A stretch of 64,000 nucleotides of DNA from contig NZ_CP072549.1 of the NCBI RefSeq assembly GCF_019343495.1, positions 1,550,001-1,614,000 on the forward strand, given 5' to 3'. Every line of letters begins with the position of its first letter. The first letter of the stretch is position 1. A model generated the notes under the pieces. It worked only from the letters and a program-made list of their open reading frames with translations. It made no database searches and had not been told where the DNA came from. This DNA is from Acinetobacter lwoffii (GTDB taxonomy: Bacteria > Pseudomonadota > Gammaproteobacteria > Pseudomonadales > Moraxellaceae). Position numbers and translations under genes: made by a program. This document shows, piece by piece, positions 48,770-57,742 of this stretch.

Positions 48770-49270
48770 TCAAATACATTTGAAATAGTCAAAAGTTTCT
48801 AAGCAGTCCCGACATTGATATAAAGCTTTACAGGCGGTCGAACCGAATTCACTTAATAATTTGCTGTTGTTACTTAAGCACTGTGGACAGGTGATGCCAT
48901 CGGTCAATGCCACATGCGTACCACAGCTATGTGACTGGCCTTGCGGCGGGGCAATACCATATTGCTGTAATTTGTGTTTGCCCGATTCACTCATCCAGTC
49001 CGTGGTCCAGGCTTGAGACAGGTCCACAATGACTTTGACCGGCGTCAAACCATTGGCCTCGAAAGCCTGGGTAATTTCTGCTTTTAATAAATCCGTGGCC
49101 GGACAGCCGCTATAGGTCGGCGTGAGTCGCACCACAATTTCATCCTGCTGATTCAGCTCGACGCCACGAATCATACCCAGATCAATCACTGACAATACCG
49201 GAATCTCTGGATCAGAAACCTGCTGTAAAACGTCCCAACATTGATCTTCTACGTGTCGAATCAGATTCAT
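48770..49270 (-). CDS. paaD: phenylacetyl-CoA epoxidase maturation protein PaaD
   Basis: Accessory subunit needed for PaaABCE activity, probably in iron-sulfur or metal-centre assembly. About 166 residues. An N-terminal MIP18/DUF59 domain (VSDPEIPVLSVIDLGMIR; PTYSGCPATDLL) is followed by a C-terminal Cys-rich zinc-ribbon-like part (CPQC, CKALYQCRDC). The ATG at 49270 sits 8 bp from GGGAG and fits the E. coli length; a GTG 9 bp upstream is also open. Confidence 0.94.
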   Translation of the reverse strand: MNLIRHVEDQCWDVLQQVSDPEIPVLSVIDLGMIRGVELNQQDEIVVRLTPTYSGCPATDLLKAEITQAFEANGLTPVKVIVDLSQAWTTDWMSESGKHKLQQYGIAPPQGQSHSCGTHVALTDGITCPQCLSNNSKLLSEFGSTACKALYQCRDCLETFDYFKCI

Positions 49271-49298
49271 GCGACTCACTCCCTGTGATTGTGCCGAA

Positions 49299-50063
49299 TT
49301 ACCAGTTCATGTTTGGATATGAGCGCTGCATGTATTGCAGTTCAGCCAAAACAAAACCGAGATGTTCTGTATGTAAACCCTGTTTAGCCCCACTGCGATA
49401 AGCGCCTAGCTCTGGCAGGCTTAATTCAAATCGCGCTAACTCGGATGTAATGGTCTCCAGCCACTGGGCTTTTAAATTTTCAATATCTGGAATGACACCG
49501 CTATCGACCAACTGTCTTTCATCAGCCGTCAGAACAAAAAGTTCCTCGGTAAAACGCCATAACTGGTTTAAACCTTGCTGGGTTTTTTCATGCGCTTCTG
49601 CGGTACCTAAACTTAAGCGTTCCATCCAGGTGGTGGAAAAACGCTGGTGATATTTCACTTCTTTGAGTGATTTCACTGCAAAAGCCGCCAACTCAGCATG
49701 CTGACTTTGACTTAAGGCGCTAAACAATAAAGCGTGGTAGTGATCCATCAACCACTGGCGCACCAGGGTCTGGGCAAAGTCACCATTCGGCTGTTCACAC
49801 AGCAGCAAATTACGGTATTCACGTTCGGTACGGAAATAAGCCAGCTTGTCTTCATCACGGCCCTGTCCTTCCACTTCACCCGCCAGACTGAGGGCAGTAC
49901 GTGCCTGACCCAATAAATCCAGTCCGATATTGGCTAAGGCAATATCCAGCTCCAGTTCAGGTGCATGACCACACCACTCTGCCAAACGATGAGACAGGAT
50001 CAGTTGACTGTCACCCACATGTAAAAGAAATTCTGCCAATACTTGATTTGTCATATTCTTCAC
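49299..50063 (-). CDS. paaC: phenylacetyl-CoA epoxidase structural subunit PaaC
   Basis: Non-catalytic ferritin-like partner of PaaA in the ring-epoxidising complex. 254 residues, all-helical. The helix LELDIALANIGLDLLGQARTAL and the region YHALLFSALSQSQHAELAAFAVKSLKEVKYH are typical. It lies 8 bp after paaB and 19-28 bp before paaD. Confidence 0.95.
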   Translation of the reverse strand: MKNMTNQVLAEFLLHVGDSQLILSHRLAEWCGHAPELELDIALANIGLDLLGQARTALSLAGEVEGQGRDEDKLAYFRTEREYRNLLLCEQPNGDFAQTLVRQWLMDHYHALLFSALSQSQHAELAAFAVKSLKEVKYHQRFSTTWMERLSLGTAEAHEKTQQGLNQLWRFTEELFVLTADERQLVDSGVIPDIENLKAQWLETITSELARFELSLPELGAYRSGAKQGLHTEHLGFVLAELQYMQRSYPNMNW

Positions 50064-50071
50064 CTTTCCCT

Positions 50072-50368
50072 TTACATGTGCTCGATGCCAGCTGGAATGT
50101 TATAAAAGGTTGGATGACGATAAACCTTGTCCAAAGCGGGTTCAAAAAACTCTGCTTTTTCATCTGGCTGGGAAGAGGTAATCAATTCAGATTTCACCAC
50201 CCAGATACTGATGCCTTCATTGCGGCGGGTATATACATCGCGGGCATTTTGTAGTGCGACTTCCTCATCCGGCGCACGCAGGCTGCCGACATGACGGTGA
50301 CTCAGACCCTGTTTACTACGCACAAACACTTCATAAAGTGACCAGTTATTTTTGTTATTCATGAGCAA
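50072..50368 (-). CDS. paaB: phenylacetyl-CoA epoxidase subunit PaaB
   Basis: Small bridging subunit of the PaaABC complex. 98 residues with the family core WSLYEVFVRSKQGLSHRHVG followed by SLRAPDEEVALQNARDVYTRR. The length matches E. coli PaaB. It lies between paaA and paaC with short gaps. Confidence 0.95.
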   Translation of the reverse strand: MLMNNKNNWSLYEVFVRSKQGLSHRHVGSLRAPDEEVALQNARDVYTRRNEGISIWVVKSELITSSQPDEKAEFFEPALDKVYRHPTFYNIPAGIEHM

Positions 50369-50395
50369 ATTTCCTTATATCGATCAAACTATTTT

Positions 50396-51340
50396 TTAAG
50401 CAACTTTTTGTGCTGCTGACTGTTGCTGCTGTTTCTGCGCATAGACGGCTGCTGAATCACGTACCCACTTGCCGCCTTCCCAAGCTTTGCGGCGTGCTTC
50501 AATACGCTCATGGTTACACGGTCCCTTGCCTGCAAGAATCGTAAAAAACTCATCCCAATTGATTTCACCAAATTCGTAATGTCCGGTGGCTTCATTGAAT
50601 TTGATGTCTGGATCTGGAACGGTTAAACCTAGCTGTAAGACTTGCGACACGGTGTTATCGACAAATTTCTGACGTAGCTCATCGTTGCTGAATAATTTAA
50701 TTTTCCACTGCATACTTTGTGCACTGTTCGGTGAATTATCATCACTTGGACCAAACATCATCAGTGCCGGCCACCAGAAACGGTTCACTGCATCCTGTGC
50801 CATCTGCTTTTGTTCCGGCGTACCATTGGCCAATTCCATCATGGCTTCAAAGCCCTGACGCTGATGGAAACTTTCTTCTTTACACACACGCACCATAGCG
50901 CGGGCATAAGGACCATAAGATGTACGGCACAGCGCAACCTGATTGACAATTGCTGCACCATCTACCAGCCAGCCAATCGCGGCAACATCGGCCCAGCTCA
51001 GGGTTGGATAGTTGAAAATTGAAGAATATTTCATGCGACCGGCAATCAGCTTATCCATCATGTCGTCACGATCCGCACCCAAGGTTTCTGCAGCACTGTA
51101 CAGATACAAAGCATGACCGGCTTCGTCCTGAACTTTTGCCATCAGCACAGCTTTACGCTTCAAGGTCGGTGCACGGGTAATCCAGTTGCCTTCCGGCAAC
51201 ATGCCCACCACTTCAGAGTGTGCATGCTGACCAATCTGACGAATCAAGGTCTTACGATAAGCATCCGGCATCCAGTCCTTCGGCTCGATGGAAATATCTT
51301 TTTCAATCTTTTGATCGAAGATTTGTTGTTGATTATTCAT
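50396..51340 (-). CDS. paaA: phenylacetyl-CoA epoxidase catalytic subunit PaaA
   Basis: Di-iron oxygenase subunit that makes ring-1,2-epoxyphenylacetyl-CoA. 314 residues from the ATG at 51340, which has GAGGGA a few bases before it; the frame is open a further 63 bp. Iron-ligand helices with Glu and His are visible, including [20 protein letters not shown] and [16 protein letters not shown]. It is first gene of the twelve-gene minus-strand paa unit. Confidence 0.96.
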   Translation of the reverse strand: MNNQQQIFDQKIEKDISIEPKDWMPDAYRKTLIRQIGQHAHSEVVGMLPEGNWITRAPTLKRKAVLMAKVQDEAGHALYLYSAAETLGADRDDMMDKLIAGRMKYSSIFNYPTLSWADVAAIGWLVDGAAIVNQVALCRTSYGPYARAMVRVCKEESFHQRQGFEAMMELANGTPEQKQMAQDAVNRFWWPALMMFGPSDDNSPNSAQSMQWKIKLFSNDELRQKFVDNTVSQVLQLGLTVPDPDIKFNEATGHYEFGEINWDEFFTILAGKGPCNHERIEARRKAWEGGKWVRDSAAVYAQKQQQQSAAQKVA

Positions 51341-51602
51341 TGTTCCCTCACTTATCCCAAGTGTTGATACACTCAAATTAAAACGATACGTAATTAAAAT
51401 CAATATCTATTTATTGGTATCATTTAATTTTCACTCCTTATTTTTAATAAATATTTGTTTTATATAACTTAATATTTTTTATTTTATTGTTACGCATTTT
51501 TAAATACAGATTTATGATTGACATTTTCAATTTTTCAACACAAATTATGAAACATCAAAATTAAAATACATCTCAAAACGTATCATAAATGGAGTTTTTA
51601 CA
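51341..51602. promoter_or_regulatory. paaA-paaZ divergent promoter region with PaaX operator candidate
   Basis: AT-rich 262-bp region. A split palindrome CGATAC-N27-GTATCA occupies 51384-51422, close to the paaA side. On the paaZ side TTGACA at 51518-51523 is a good -35, and a GTATCA at 51580-51585 with a weak partner TGAAAC (51548-51553, N26) lies downstream of it. I recall the E. coli PaaX operator as TGATTC-N27-GAATCA, which has the same spacing. Confidence 0.7.
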
Positions 51603-53714
51603 ATGTTAGAGTTAGACAGCAGCTCAAGCACAACGGATTATCAAGATACTGCATCAACCCATAATCCTATTGCCATCAAAAGCTTAGCTTCACTGGTGTA
51701 CGGCCAGGAATACGCAGCGCAAGCCGATTTACGTACGGTTTATCATGCCATTAGCGGTGAAGCGGTTTATCAGGTCGGCAGTCAGGGCATCGATACCCAA
51801 GCCGTGGTGAAGTATGCCAAACAAAAAGGCGCGACTATTGCCACATGGACCTTCCATCAACGTGCCAATGCACTGAAGCAAGTGGCTCAGTATTTGATGG
51901 AACGCAAAGAAGACTTTTATGAGCTTGCCAAAGCAACCGGCTGTACCCGTAAAGATGCCTGGATTGATATTGAAGGCGGGATTGGCACCTTATATGCTTA
52001 TTCGAGTTTGGTGCGTCGTGAACTGAGTGATGAAACAGCATGGGTCGAAGATGCCTGGATTCCTCTTTCTAAGCAAGGTAGCTTTGGCGCGAAACATATT
52101 CTGACGCCTAAAGCCGGTGTCGCCGTGCATATCAATGCCTTTAACTTTCCGATCTGGGGCATGCTGGAAAAAATCGCACCGACACTGCTGGCAGGCGTAC
52201 CCTGTATTGTCAAACCGGCCACTGAAGGTGCCGAGCTGACTCATGCCGTGGTCAAAGCCATTCATGAAAGCGGTTTCTTGCCAGAAGGTTCATTGCAGCT
52301 CATTTGCGGACAGGTCTATGATTTATTTGATCATTTAAATCCTCAAGATACGGTCACCTTTACCGGTTCTGCTTCAACAGGGCAAAAACTGCGTTCGCAT
52401 CCACACTTAAATGCCTACTCGATTCCATTCACCATGGAAGCAGATTCAGTCAATAGTGCAATTTTGACGGCGCAAGCCAATGATGAAACGATTGATTTAT
52501 TTGTCCGTGAAGTTTTCCGTGAAATGACCAGCAAAGCCGGACAGAAATGTACCGCCATTCGTCGTGCCTTTGTGCCAGCCGAGCTATTGGATACAGTACA
52601 AGACCGTCTGATTGCAAAACTGAAAAAAGTGGTTGTGGGCGATCCGGCTCAAGAAGGCGTCAGCATGGGCGCTTTGGCCAGCGTCAAACAGAAACACGAT
52701 GTCGCGGCAAAAGTTGAACAGCTCAGCCAGGATGCAGAGATCGTATTCGGTAGCCACTTACGTCAGGACTTTAAGATTCAAGTACAAAATACGGAGAAGT
52801 CTGCATGCTATCCACCTACTGTGTTGGTCTGCAAAGCGCCAGCTCAGGCAGAAAATATTCATAAGATTGAAGCTTTTGGGCCTGTAGTGACTTTAATGCC
52901 ATATACTGACCTGGCTCAGCTTGCTGACCTGGTGGCACGTGGCGAAGGTAGCTTGGTAGCATCCATCGTACGCAATACCGATGAAAATATTGAACAACTG
53001 CTGAGCAAAATTGCGCCATGGCATGGCCGTGTCCATATTCTGGATGCAGAAAGTGCCAAAGAAAGTACCGGACATGGCTCTCCATTACCTTTGCTGGTTC
53101 ATGGCGGACCGGGACGTGCTGGTGGCGGTGAGGAACTCGGCGGTTTGCGTGCAGTCAAACATTATATGCAACGGACTGCGATTCAAGGCTCGCCAAATGC
53201 CATGACCCAGGTCGGCCATAGCTGGACAGCTGGCGCTCAAGTCTTTGAAGACCGCGTGCATCCTTTTAAAAAATCATTTGATGAATTGCGTATCGGCGAG
53301 CGTTTACTGACTGCACGACGTAGCGTGACCGAAGCGGATCTGGTGAATTTCGGCTGTCTGAGCGGTGATCACTTCTATGCGCATATGGACAAGATTGCTG
53401 CAGCAGAATCCCTGTTTGGTGAACGTGTGGCACATGGCTATTTCGTGGTGTCTGCTGCGGCCGGTTTATTCGTTGATGCCGCCCAGGGTCCAGTCATTGC
53501 CAACTATGGCATGGACAACTTGCGCTTTGTAGAACCGGTGAAAATTGGCGATACCATTCAGGTGGAACTGACCTGTAAACAGAAAACTCCAAAAGCACTG
53601 CGCGATCCGGCCCAGAAACCACATGGTGTCGTGGTCTGGGATATTAAAGTGAAAAACCAGCGCAATGAACTGGTTGCAACCTACGATATTTTAACGCTGG
53701 TTGAACGTGGCTAA
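51603..53714 (+). CDS. paaZ: PaaZ, oxepin-CoA hydrolase / semialdehyde dehydrogenase
   Basis: Bifunctional ring-opening enzyme, 703 residues. The N-terminal aldehyde dehydrogenase domain (about 25-540) has the catalytic Cys316 in KAGQKCTAIRR and FTGSASTG for cofactor binding; it oxidises the reactive semialdehyde. The C-terminal MaoC-like hot-dog domain (about 560-690; GCLSGDHFYAH) hydrolyses oxepin-CoA. GGAG precedes the ATG by 8 bp. It is transcribed away from paaA and ends at its own terminator. Confidence 0.96.
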   Translation: MLELDSSSSTTDYQDTASTHNPIAIKSLASLVYGQEYAAQADLRTVYHAISGEAVYQVGSQGIDTQAVVKYAKQKGATIATWTFHQRANALKQVAQYLMERKEDFYELAKATGCTRKDAWIDIEGGIGTLYAYSSLVRRELSDETAWVEDAWIPLSKQGSFGAKHILTPKAGVAVHINAFNFPIWGMLEKIAPTLLAGVPCIVKPATEGAELTHAVVKAIHESGFLPEGSLQLICGQVYDLFDHLNPQDTVTFTGSASTGQKLRSHPHLNAYSIPFTMEADSVNSAILTAQANDETIDLFVREVFREMTSKAGQKCTAIRRAFVPAELLDTVQDRLIAKLKKVVVGDPAQEGVSMGALASVKQKHDVAAKVEQLSQDAEIVFGSHLRQDFKIQVQNTEKSACYPPTVLVCKAPAQAENIHKIEAFGPVVTLMPYTDLAQLADLVARGEGSLVASIVRNTDENIEQLLSKIAPWHGRVHILDAESAKESTGHGSPLPLLVHGGPGRAGGGEELGGLRAVKHYMQRTAIQGSPNAMTQVGHSWTAGAQVFEDRVHPFKKSFDELRIGERLLTARRSVTEADLVNFGCLSGDHFYAHMDKIAAAESLFGERVAHGYFVVSAAAGLFVDAAQGPVIANYGMDNLRFVEPVKIGDTIQVELTCKQKTPKALRDPAQKPHGVVVWDIKVKNQRNELVATYDILTLVERG

Positions 53715-53725
53715 AAATTCACACC

Positions 53726-53758
53726 AAAAAAAGGAATAATTATGATTCCTTTTTTTTA
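53726..53758 (+). terminator. terminator after paaZ
   Basis: AAAAAAAGGAAT (from 53726) pairs with ATTCCTTTTTTT (to 53757) around a short AT loop. It lies just after the paaZ stop and before the promoter of the MFS gene. Confidence 0.85.
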
Positions 53759-53795
53759 TCTTTAAAAATTATTTGTATCTATTTTTAAAAACAGA

Positions 53796-53872
53796 TTGAC
53801 ATCTATCTATTTAGGCTCTAGATTATTTAAATGCGATACAACATAAAAATAATAATCAGATTAAAAGTATCA
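53796..53872 (+). promoter_or_regulatory. promoter and PaaX operator candidate of the MFS gene
   Basis: TTGACA at 53796-53801 and TAGATT at 53819-53824 with 17-bp spacing form a good sigma-70 promoter. The split palindrome CGATAC-N27-GTATCA at 53834-53872 begins at the expected transcription start, a typical repressor position. Its arms and spacing are identical to those of the element at 51384-51422. Confidence 0.7.
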
Positions 53873-53907
53873 AATAAATATCTTAAACGATCAGCACAGG
53901 ATGTTGC

Positions 53908-55347
53908 ATGATGAATGATAAATCGCTGAACCTAGAAATGGTTGAAAGGACGATTCAACCAACAGATCAAAATTTTGAGCCTATACCGACAGAAACGGCC
54001 GTACCGCTGTCTGAACAGATTGAACCACCACCGGAAAGCAGCACCTATCAATGGTATGTGGTGGTCATTTGTATGGTGGCTTACATTCTGTCATTTGTAG
54101 ACCGTCAAATTTTATCGCTCATGATTGAACCGATTAAAGCCGATTTAATGCTAAGCGATACCCAGTTTAGTCTATTGCAAGGTTTGGCCTTCTCCTTGTT
54201 TTATGCCATTATGGGTCTGCCCATTGCCGCGCTGGCGGATCAAAAGTCCCGAATTAAAATCATTGCGACCGGGATTGCATTCTGGAGTCTCGCCACAGCG
54301 GCATGTGGTCTCAGTAAAAACTTTATTCAAATGTTTATTGCACGTTTGAGTGTCGGTGCCGGTGAAGCCGCGCTTTCCCCTGCCTTTTATTCAATCGTTG
54401 CCGATTTATTTCCGAAAGATAAATTAGGCCGTGCACTCGGTGTATATGCGATTGGTGCCTTTATTGGTTCGGGCCTAGCTTTCCTGATTGGCGGCTATGT
54501 GATTGGCCTGCTAAAAGATGTCAGCTTCGTAGCCTTACCCCTCATTGGTGAAGTGAAAACCTGGCAACTCACCTTTATGATTGTGGGTCTACCGGGCGTA
54601 TTGCTGGCTCTACTCATGGTGCTGACGGTGCGTGAACCTGCACGTAAGGGGATGAAAGTCGGTCAGGATGGCCAAGTCATTAAAGCCTCTTTCAAAAATT
54701 CGATCGGTTTTATCAAGACACATAAAAAGACCTTCTTCTGTCATTTTATTGGTTTTTCTTTTTATACCATGATGTTGTATTCGCTGCTGGGCTGGGCACC
54801 TGCCTACTACATGCGTAATTTCGGTCTGGATGCGAGTCAAACCGGTTATATCCTCGGTACGATTATTCTAGTCGCGAATACTTCAGGTGCCTTGTTCTGT
54901 GGCTGGCTGATCGACTTCTTCTCGAAACGTGGCTATAGCGATGCTGCAATTCGTACCGGTGCCATCGGCTGTGCAGCGCTGATTATTCCGAGTGTGCTAT
55001 TTACTCAGGTCGATAATATGCAGCTTTCATTTGTGCTGATTTTTGTGGCGATGTTCTTCTCCACTTTCCCGATTCCTGCATCGGCAGCTGCCACGCAAAT
55101 GCTGACACCGAATCAGCTACGCGCACAGGTATCTGCCAAGTTCCTACTGGTTTCAAACCTGATTGCCTTAGGCGTCGGAACCACCGCTGTGGCATTAATC
55201 ACGGATAAATATTTCCAGAATACCTTAATGGTTGGTAACTCGATCTCGATCGTCAATGCGATTGCCGGATTGATTGGCTGCTTCCTGTTGTACAAGGGCT
55301 GTCAGTATTATCGTGAAAGTATGAAAGTCGAGAAACTGGCTGACTAA
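53908..55347 (+). CDS. MFS transporter, spinster-like
   Basis: Major facilitator of 479 residues with about 12 membrane helices after a hydrophilic N-terminus of about 45 residues. The segment YILSFVDRQILSLMIEPIKADL with the helix 1 Asp-Arg and the motif-A loop ALADQKSRIKII are typical of the spinster-like MFS group. Its place after paaZ and the shared operator suggest uptake of phenylacetate or a precursor, or export of a pathway product; this is inference. It starts at an ATG-ATG pair (53908/53911). Confidence 0.87.
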   Translation: MMNDKSLNLEMVERTIQPTDQNFEPIPTETAVPLSEQIEPPPESSTYQWYVVVICMVAYILSFVDRQILSLMIEPIKADLMLSDTQFSLLQGLAFSLFYAIMGLPIAALADQKSRIKIIATGIAFWSLATAACGLSKNFIQMFIARLSVGAGEAALSPAFYSIVADLFPKDKLGRALGVYAIGAFIGSGLAFLIGGYVIGLLKDVSFVALPLIGEVKTWQLTFMIVGLPGVLLALLMVLTVREPARKGMKVGQDGQVIKASFKNSIGFIKTHKKTFFCHFIGFSFYTMMLYSLLGWAPAYYMRNFGLDASQTGYILGTIILVANTSGALFCGWLIDFFSKRGYSDAAIRTGAIGCAALIIPSVLFTQVDNMQLSFVLIFVAMFFSTFPIPASAAATQMLTPNQLRAQVSAKFLLVSNLIALGVGTTAVALITDKYFQNTLMVGNSISIVNAIAGLIGCFLLYKGCQYYRESMKVEKLAD

Positions 55348-55384
55348 AATGGCTGGATATTGCTAAACCTTCTTAAGCTTCACT

Positions 55385-55421
55385 TTTAAAGGCCTTTAAT
55401 CCACATTAAGGGCCTTTTTAT
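55385..55421 (+). terminator. terminator after the MFS gene
   Basis: Long stem AAAGGCC-T-TTAAT (55388-55400) against ATTAA-G-GGCCTTT (55405-55417) with CCAC loop and trailing T-run. Confidence 0.9.
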
Positions 55422-55532
55422 ATCCGCCCAAAAAGTTCAATTTTCAGGTACTCATCATTCAATTCCCATCCAGCCTAGACAGGCTGCCTAAAAAAACGTA
55501 TAACACCGTTTTAAATTTACAGGTGTGCACCG

Positions 55533-56468
55533 TTGAAACTTGTGCTTGCTCCCATGGAAGGCTTAACCGATCCGATTATGCGTGATGTGCTGACATCCGT
55601 AGGTAGCTTTGACTGGTGCGTGACCGAGTTTATTCGTGTCACCGACTCCATTCTGCCCGATCATATTTATCATACTTACTACCCTGAACTGTTGAATGAT
55701 GGCAAGACGGCGGCAGGTACACCGGTACATGTGCAATTCTTAGGAAATAATCCGGAGATGCTGGCAGCGAATGCCGCCAAAGTGGCAGCCATGGGTGCAC
55801 CGGCAATTGACATGAACTTTGGCTGTCCGGCCAAAACCGTGAACCGTCATCGCGGGGGCTCAGTCCTTTTAGATGAACCCGAAGTCGTACATGAGCTGGT
55901 TAAAGCCGTGCGTGATGCCGTTCCTGCACATATTCCGGTTTCTGCCAAAATGCGTCTGGGTTATATGGACCGTAATTTCATGCTGGAAAATGCGCATGCC
56001 ATTGAAGATGCTGGAGCAGCGTGGGTTACCGTTCATGCGCGCACCAAAGCCGATGGCTATACTCCGCCCGCATTCTGGGACCAGTTACAACCGATTCGTG
56101 AAGCACTCAAGATCCATGTAATCGCCAATGGTGAAATCTGGAACAATGCCGATGCCAAACAGTGCCGTCTAGAATCCGGTTGCGAAGACCTGATGATTGG
56201 CAGGGGTGCAGTGACCACACCCGACCTGACCCAATGTATCCGTCAAAATTCGGATGCACCTTTGATGAACTGGAATGAACTGCTGCAACTGCAAATCCGT
56301 TTTATTAACGGTCCCGCCAAAACTGAGATCGGGATGGTCGGCCGTTACAAGCAATGGCTGGGCATGATGTCGAAACATTATCCTGAAGCCAAAGCATTAT
56401 GGGATGAAGTAAAACGGATTAAAGTTCTGGCCGAGATTACCGAAAAACTGAAAGCTTCAAATATTTAA
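55533..56468 (+). CDS. dusC: tRNA-dihydrouridine(16) synthase DusC
   Basis: Flavoenzyme that reduces U16 in the tRNA D-loop. 311 residues. FMN-binding LAPMEGLTDPIMRD is at the N-terminus, the catalytic Cys is in MNFGCPAKTVNRHRGGS (about 98), and VTVHARTK and IANGEIWN follow. The start is TTG with AGGTG 7 bp before it; no ATG gives the full FMN-binding N-terminus. It is followed by a strong terminator. Confidence 0.93.
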   Translation: MKLVLAPMEGLTDPIMRDVLTSVGSFDWCVTEFIRVTDSILPDHIYHTYYPELLNDGKTAAGTPVHVQFLGNNPEMLAANAAKVAAMGAPAIDMNFGCPAKTVNRHRGGSVLLDEPEVVHELVKAVRDAVPAHIPVSAKMRLGYMDRNFMLENAHAIEDAGAAWVTVHARTKADGYTPPAFWDQLQPIREALKIHVIANGEIWNNADAKQCRLESGCEDLMIGRGAVTTPDLTQCIRQNSDAPLMNWNELLQLQIRFINGPAKTEIGMVGRYKQWLGMMSKHYPEAKALWDEVKRIKVLAEITEKLKASNI

Positions 56469-56472
56469 AACT

Positions 56473-56504
56473 AAAAAGCCTTTGAATCATTCAAAGGCTT
56501 TTTT
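56473..56504 (+). terminator. terminator after dusC
   Basis: Stem AAGCCTTTGAA/TTCAAAGGCTT (56476-56486 and 56490-56500) with a 3-nt loop, A-run before and T-run after, 8 bp behind the stop codon. Confidence 0.92.
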
Positions 56505-56841
56505 ATGGGCTCGTAAAAGCTTATGACTGCTTAGGCTGTTTTGAATACCACTTCGAAATAAATCCAATCACAAAGTATGAATAGATTAATTTCTACTAGC
56601 AGAACATCCATATTCTAATTTTTCATTTGTTTTAAATTTTTAGATATTAAAGTTCTTTCATAAATCATTTTTTATAATCACTACAAAGGAAATACCCTCT
56701 CCTTGTAGGAGAGGGCGAGGGAGAGGTTTTTACCCCCTCATCTCCTTGCTAAGCAGTGCTTCTTATCCCAGAGGGAGAAGGAACTTTTAATATTCATTTT
56801 AAAATGAATAGAACGATCATTTTTTGATTTATAAAAGAGAT
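56505..56841. other. intergenic region around a REP-like element
   Basis: About 340 bp between convergent dusC and ogt. The left half is plain AT-rich sequence without features. The right half holds the palindromic repeat described separately at 56695-56781. Confidence 0.6.
56695..56781. repeat. REP/BIME-like palindromic intergenic repeat
   Basis: Two REP-like units in opposite orientation around a TTTTTA spacer. Unit 1 is CCCTCTCCT-TGT-AGGAGAGGG (56695-56715, perfect hairpin) followed by CGAGGGAGAGG. Unit 2, on the other strand, reads CCTTCTCCCTCTGGGA and later AGGAGATGAGGGGG, with about 20 nt between them that include the palindrome AAGCAGTGCTT. The GC-rich purine/pyrimidine skew contrasts sharply with the flanks and resembles dispersed intergenic repeats of many gammaproteobacteria. 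Confidence 0.65.
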
Positions 56842-57327
56842 TTATGAATGCGTCCGCTCAATATTTAACAGGATTTCTTTTTTATCCAAACCACCGGCAA
56901 ATCCTACCAGCTTGCCACTGCGACCAATCACCCGATGACAGGGTGCAATAATCGAAATCGGGTTTTTGCCATTGGCTGCACCCACGGCGCGTACAGCCTT
57001 GATATTACCCACCTGTTCAGCAATGTCGCGATAGCTTCGCGTCTGTCCGTAGGGAATATTCAGTAGCGCCTGCCAGACTTTTTTCTGAAAATCAGTACCG
57101 GCAAAGTCCAAAGGCAGGTCAAAAACATTGCGCTGACCGGCAAAATATTCCTGGAGCTGACGTCTGGTTTCAATCAAAACCGGATGCTGCGGATCTTCAA
57201 CCAAGGTCGCCAGTTTCACCCGATTCGGCTGTTCACAGTCCCAAAGCACAGCCACCAGCGCGGTTTCATTCGCGACCAGTTGTAGCTGACCTACGGGAGA
57301 ATCCATATAGAGATAACTTAAGTTCAT
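56842..57327 (-). CDS. ogt: methylated-DNA-[protein]-cysteine S-methyltransferase
   Basis: Suicide repair protein that removes the methyl group from O6-methylguanine. 161 residues from the ATG at 57327; a TTG 18 bp upstream keeps the frame open. The acceptor Cys is in IIAPCHRVIGRSG, preceded by the helix-turn-helix with VGNIKAVRAVGAANGKNP. It has no Ada-type N-terminal domain, so it is an Ogt-type protein. It is downstream of the SMR exporter gene on the same strand with a 73-bp gap. Confidence 0.94.
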   Translation of the reverse strand: MNLSYLYMDSPVGQLQLVANETALVAVLWDCEQPNRVKLATLVEDPQHPVLIETRRQLQEYFAGQRNVFDLPLDFAGTDFQKKVWQALLNIPYGQTRSYRDIAEQVGNIKAVRAVGAANGKNPISIIAPCHRVIGRSGKLVGFAGGLDKKEILLNIERTHS

Positions 57328-57399
57328 GATGGCGCCCTGTCCCAATCACTGAGTTCATTTTCTATATTAACCCAGTTCACCGAGACAGGCAGAAACAAA

Positions 57400-57717
57400 T
57401 TATGAAGAGGATACTTTCATCAGTACCAGACCGGAAATGATGAGTACGGCAGCCAGCATACGCAATGCTGTAGCAGGTTCACCCAGAACCCAAATACCGA
57501 TGAGAAATGAACCCACTGCACCAATCCCGGTCCAGATCGTATAGGCTGTACCTAGCGGCAAAGTACGCATCGCATAAGCCAGTAAAGCAAAACTGAGTAC
57601 CATGAAGACAATGGTAATAATACTTGGAGTGAGTCTGGTAAAGCCTTCAGACAGCTTCATCGAATATGCCCAAACGATTTCAAAAATACCCGCAAGAATA
57701 AGTACGATCCAGGCCAT
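57400..57717 (-). CDS. gdx: guanidinium exporter Gdx (SugE), SMR family
   Basis: Small multidrug-resistance-type antiporter of 105 residues with four membrane helices. The conserved Glu13 in ILAGIFEIVWAYSMK and the WTGIGAVGSFLIG and LPLGTAYTIW segments match the SugE/Gdx branch rather than EmrE. Gdx proteins export guanidinium in exchange for protons. The guanidine-II riboswitch directly upstream supports this assignment strongly. A very strong GGAGGAGGG ribosome site precedes the ATG. Confidence 0.93.
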   Translation of the reverse strand: MAWIVLILAGIFEIVWAYSMKLSEGFTRLTPSIITIVFMVLSFALLAYAMRTLPLGTAYTIWTGIGAVGSFLIGIWVLGEPATALRMLAAVLIISGLVLMKVSSS

Positions 57718-57742
57718 GCAGCCCTCCTCCTTTTATATAAGA

